Notes under the pieces: generated by a model
Database searches by the model: none
Seen by the model: the letters and a program-made list of their open reading frames with translations, nothing else
What the model was told of the DNA's origin: nothing
Shown: piece after piece, positions 63,460-64,000 of the stretch
Layout of the letters: every line of letters starts with the position of its first letter
Position numbering within the stretch: the stretch's first letter is position 1
Source of the DNA: Pacificimonas aurantium
Lineage (GTDB): Bacteria > Pseudomonadota > Alphaproteobacteria > Sphingomonadales > Sphingomonadaceae
Direction: 5' to 3'
Assembly (NCBI RefSeq): GCF_020092905.1
Contig: NZ_JAGSGB010000002.1
Location: 1,218,501-1,282,500 of the forward strand
Length of the DNA stretch: 64,000 nucleotides
Made by a program: the position numbers and the translations under genes

Positions 63460-64000
63460 CTATGCCGCAACCTCGTGTTGAGAGGTCTTTGCACTGAACT
63501 CCACTGCCCGCGCGACCACCGATGCCATGCCCGCGCGAGGGAGACGGGCCCAGAACGCGGCGCACTGTCCCAGCCCGCTGCTCAGCGCCGATACAACCGA
63601 CAGGCTCGCGGAGGCCGGCACGCGGAATTCCGCGCTCTGCTGAATCCGCCGCTTTAGCAGCTGCGCGATCTGCTTGCGTTCATCCGCGACGATACTCGCC
63701 AGAATCTCATGCAGTCGGTGGATATCGTTCCTGGCGAGCGCGAGTTCGCTGGTAAAGGGCGCGACCAGCAGGGGCATCCGGTCGACGAATATGTCGAGTA
63801 CGTGATCAAGCTCCACCAGAAAGGCTTCATCCTCTCGGCAACGGTCCCCCGGCTGGGAAAGGCAGGCTTCGACTGCCCCTTCCACACGACGTTCGAAACA
63901 GCGGATTGCCATTTCCGTCAGAGACGTCTTCGTCAGGCTGCGCGTTGCAGACCCGGAAAGAAGCCGTTCGCAATCGGCCTGCACAAGTTCCCCGGCTTCG
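63460..64000 (-). CDS. C-terminal part of an unidentified helical protein, possibly TetR-like
   Basis: The frame is open to the right edge, so the start lies outside the window. A GTG at 63984 is in frame but probably internal (EAGELVQADCERLLSG runs across it). About 180 residues are visible. They are mainly amphipathic helices (MAIRCFERRVEGAVEACL, LVELDHVLDIFVDRMPLLVA, LHEILASIVADERKQIAQLL), followed by ALSSGLGQCAAFWARLPRAG. The helix pattern resembles the ligand-binding domain of TetR regulators, but no helix-turn-helix is present in the visible part. It is convergent with the bd oxidase operon. Function unknown. Confidence 0.55.
   Translation of the reverse strand, partial: EAGELVQADCERLLSGSATRSLTKTSLTEMAIRCFERRVEGAVEACLSQPGDRCREDEAFLVELDHVLDIFVDRMPLLVAPFTSELALARNDIHRLHEILASIVADERKQIAQLLKRRIQQSAEFRVPASASLSVVSALSSGLGQCAAFWARLPRAGMASVVARAVEFSAKTSQHEVAA

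Overview
The window is dense, GC-rich bacterial chromosome with no rRNA, tRNA, CRISPR array, insertion sequence or prophage that I can see. Gene content points to an alphaproteobacterium, most likely free-living and aquatic. The signs are a DUF2093 gene, UbiG (ubiquinone), a large TonB-dependent receptor, the ImuA-ImuB-DnaE2 mutasome behind a GTTC-N7-GTTC type LexA box, a Na+/alanine symporter and giant non-RTX exoproteins. I cannot fix the order (Sphingomonadales, Parvularculales and Hyphomonadaceae-like lineages all fit). No gap without a gene exceeds about 300 bases.

1-21 kb is mostly housekeeping and metabolism. A minus-strand run holds a SIMPL protein (cut by the window edge), an M2 dipeptidase, an alpha/beta hydrolase, a methyltransferase and a DUF4336 protein. 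Then come glutaminase, a membrane diguanylate cyclase, asd, a glutamate-type dehydrogenase, an HhH protein/lipoprotein/GST overlap group, a DNA glycosylase, a [2Fe-2S] ferredoxin, a LytS/LytTR two-component pair, adjacent CHAD and CYTH genes (polyphosphate/triphosphate), ubiG, a penicillin-acylase-family enzyme and a two-gene osmolyte ABC transporter whose binding protein and permease are fused.

21-41 kb holds a PEP-CTERM-like secreted protein, clpB with a likely sigma-32 promoter, a PAS histidine kinase, twin small secreted two-Cys proteins behind a TonB receptor, an M23 lipoprotein translationally coupled to DUF2093, divergent xseA and purD, an MpaB-like oxygenase, an overlapping three-gene operon (phosphotransferase, dienelactone hydrolase, EEP hydrolase), a CNNM/CorC-type protein and two OmpA-like lipoproteins.

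41.5-48 kb is the SOS mutagenesis cassette imuA-imuB-dnaE2 behind a LexA box, followed by a transglutaminase and an AGCS symporter.

49.5-60.6 kb is the most distinctive part: two very large minus-strand exoprotein genes without N-terminal signal peptides. One (1059 aa) has a CAP domain, an SdrD-B-like segment, five cadherin-like repeats and two copies of an FN-x-GGD beta module. The other (2535 aa) joins a choice-of-anchor-I propeller-like domain, an OB-like linker, an EEP nuclease and two tandem 5'-nucleotidase modules. The same FN-x-GGD module is inserted in only the second nucleotidase copy. The architecture suggests a one-polypeptide route from extracellular DNA to nucleoside and phosphate. 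60.8-63.4 kb encodes a cyanide-insensitive-type bd oxidase (cydA, cydB and a 40-aa DUF2474 subunit). The window ends in a partial, possibly TetR-like, gene.
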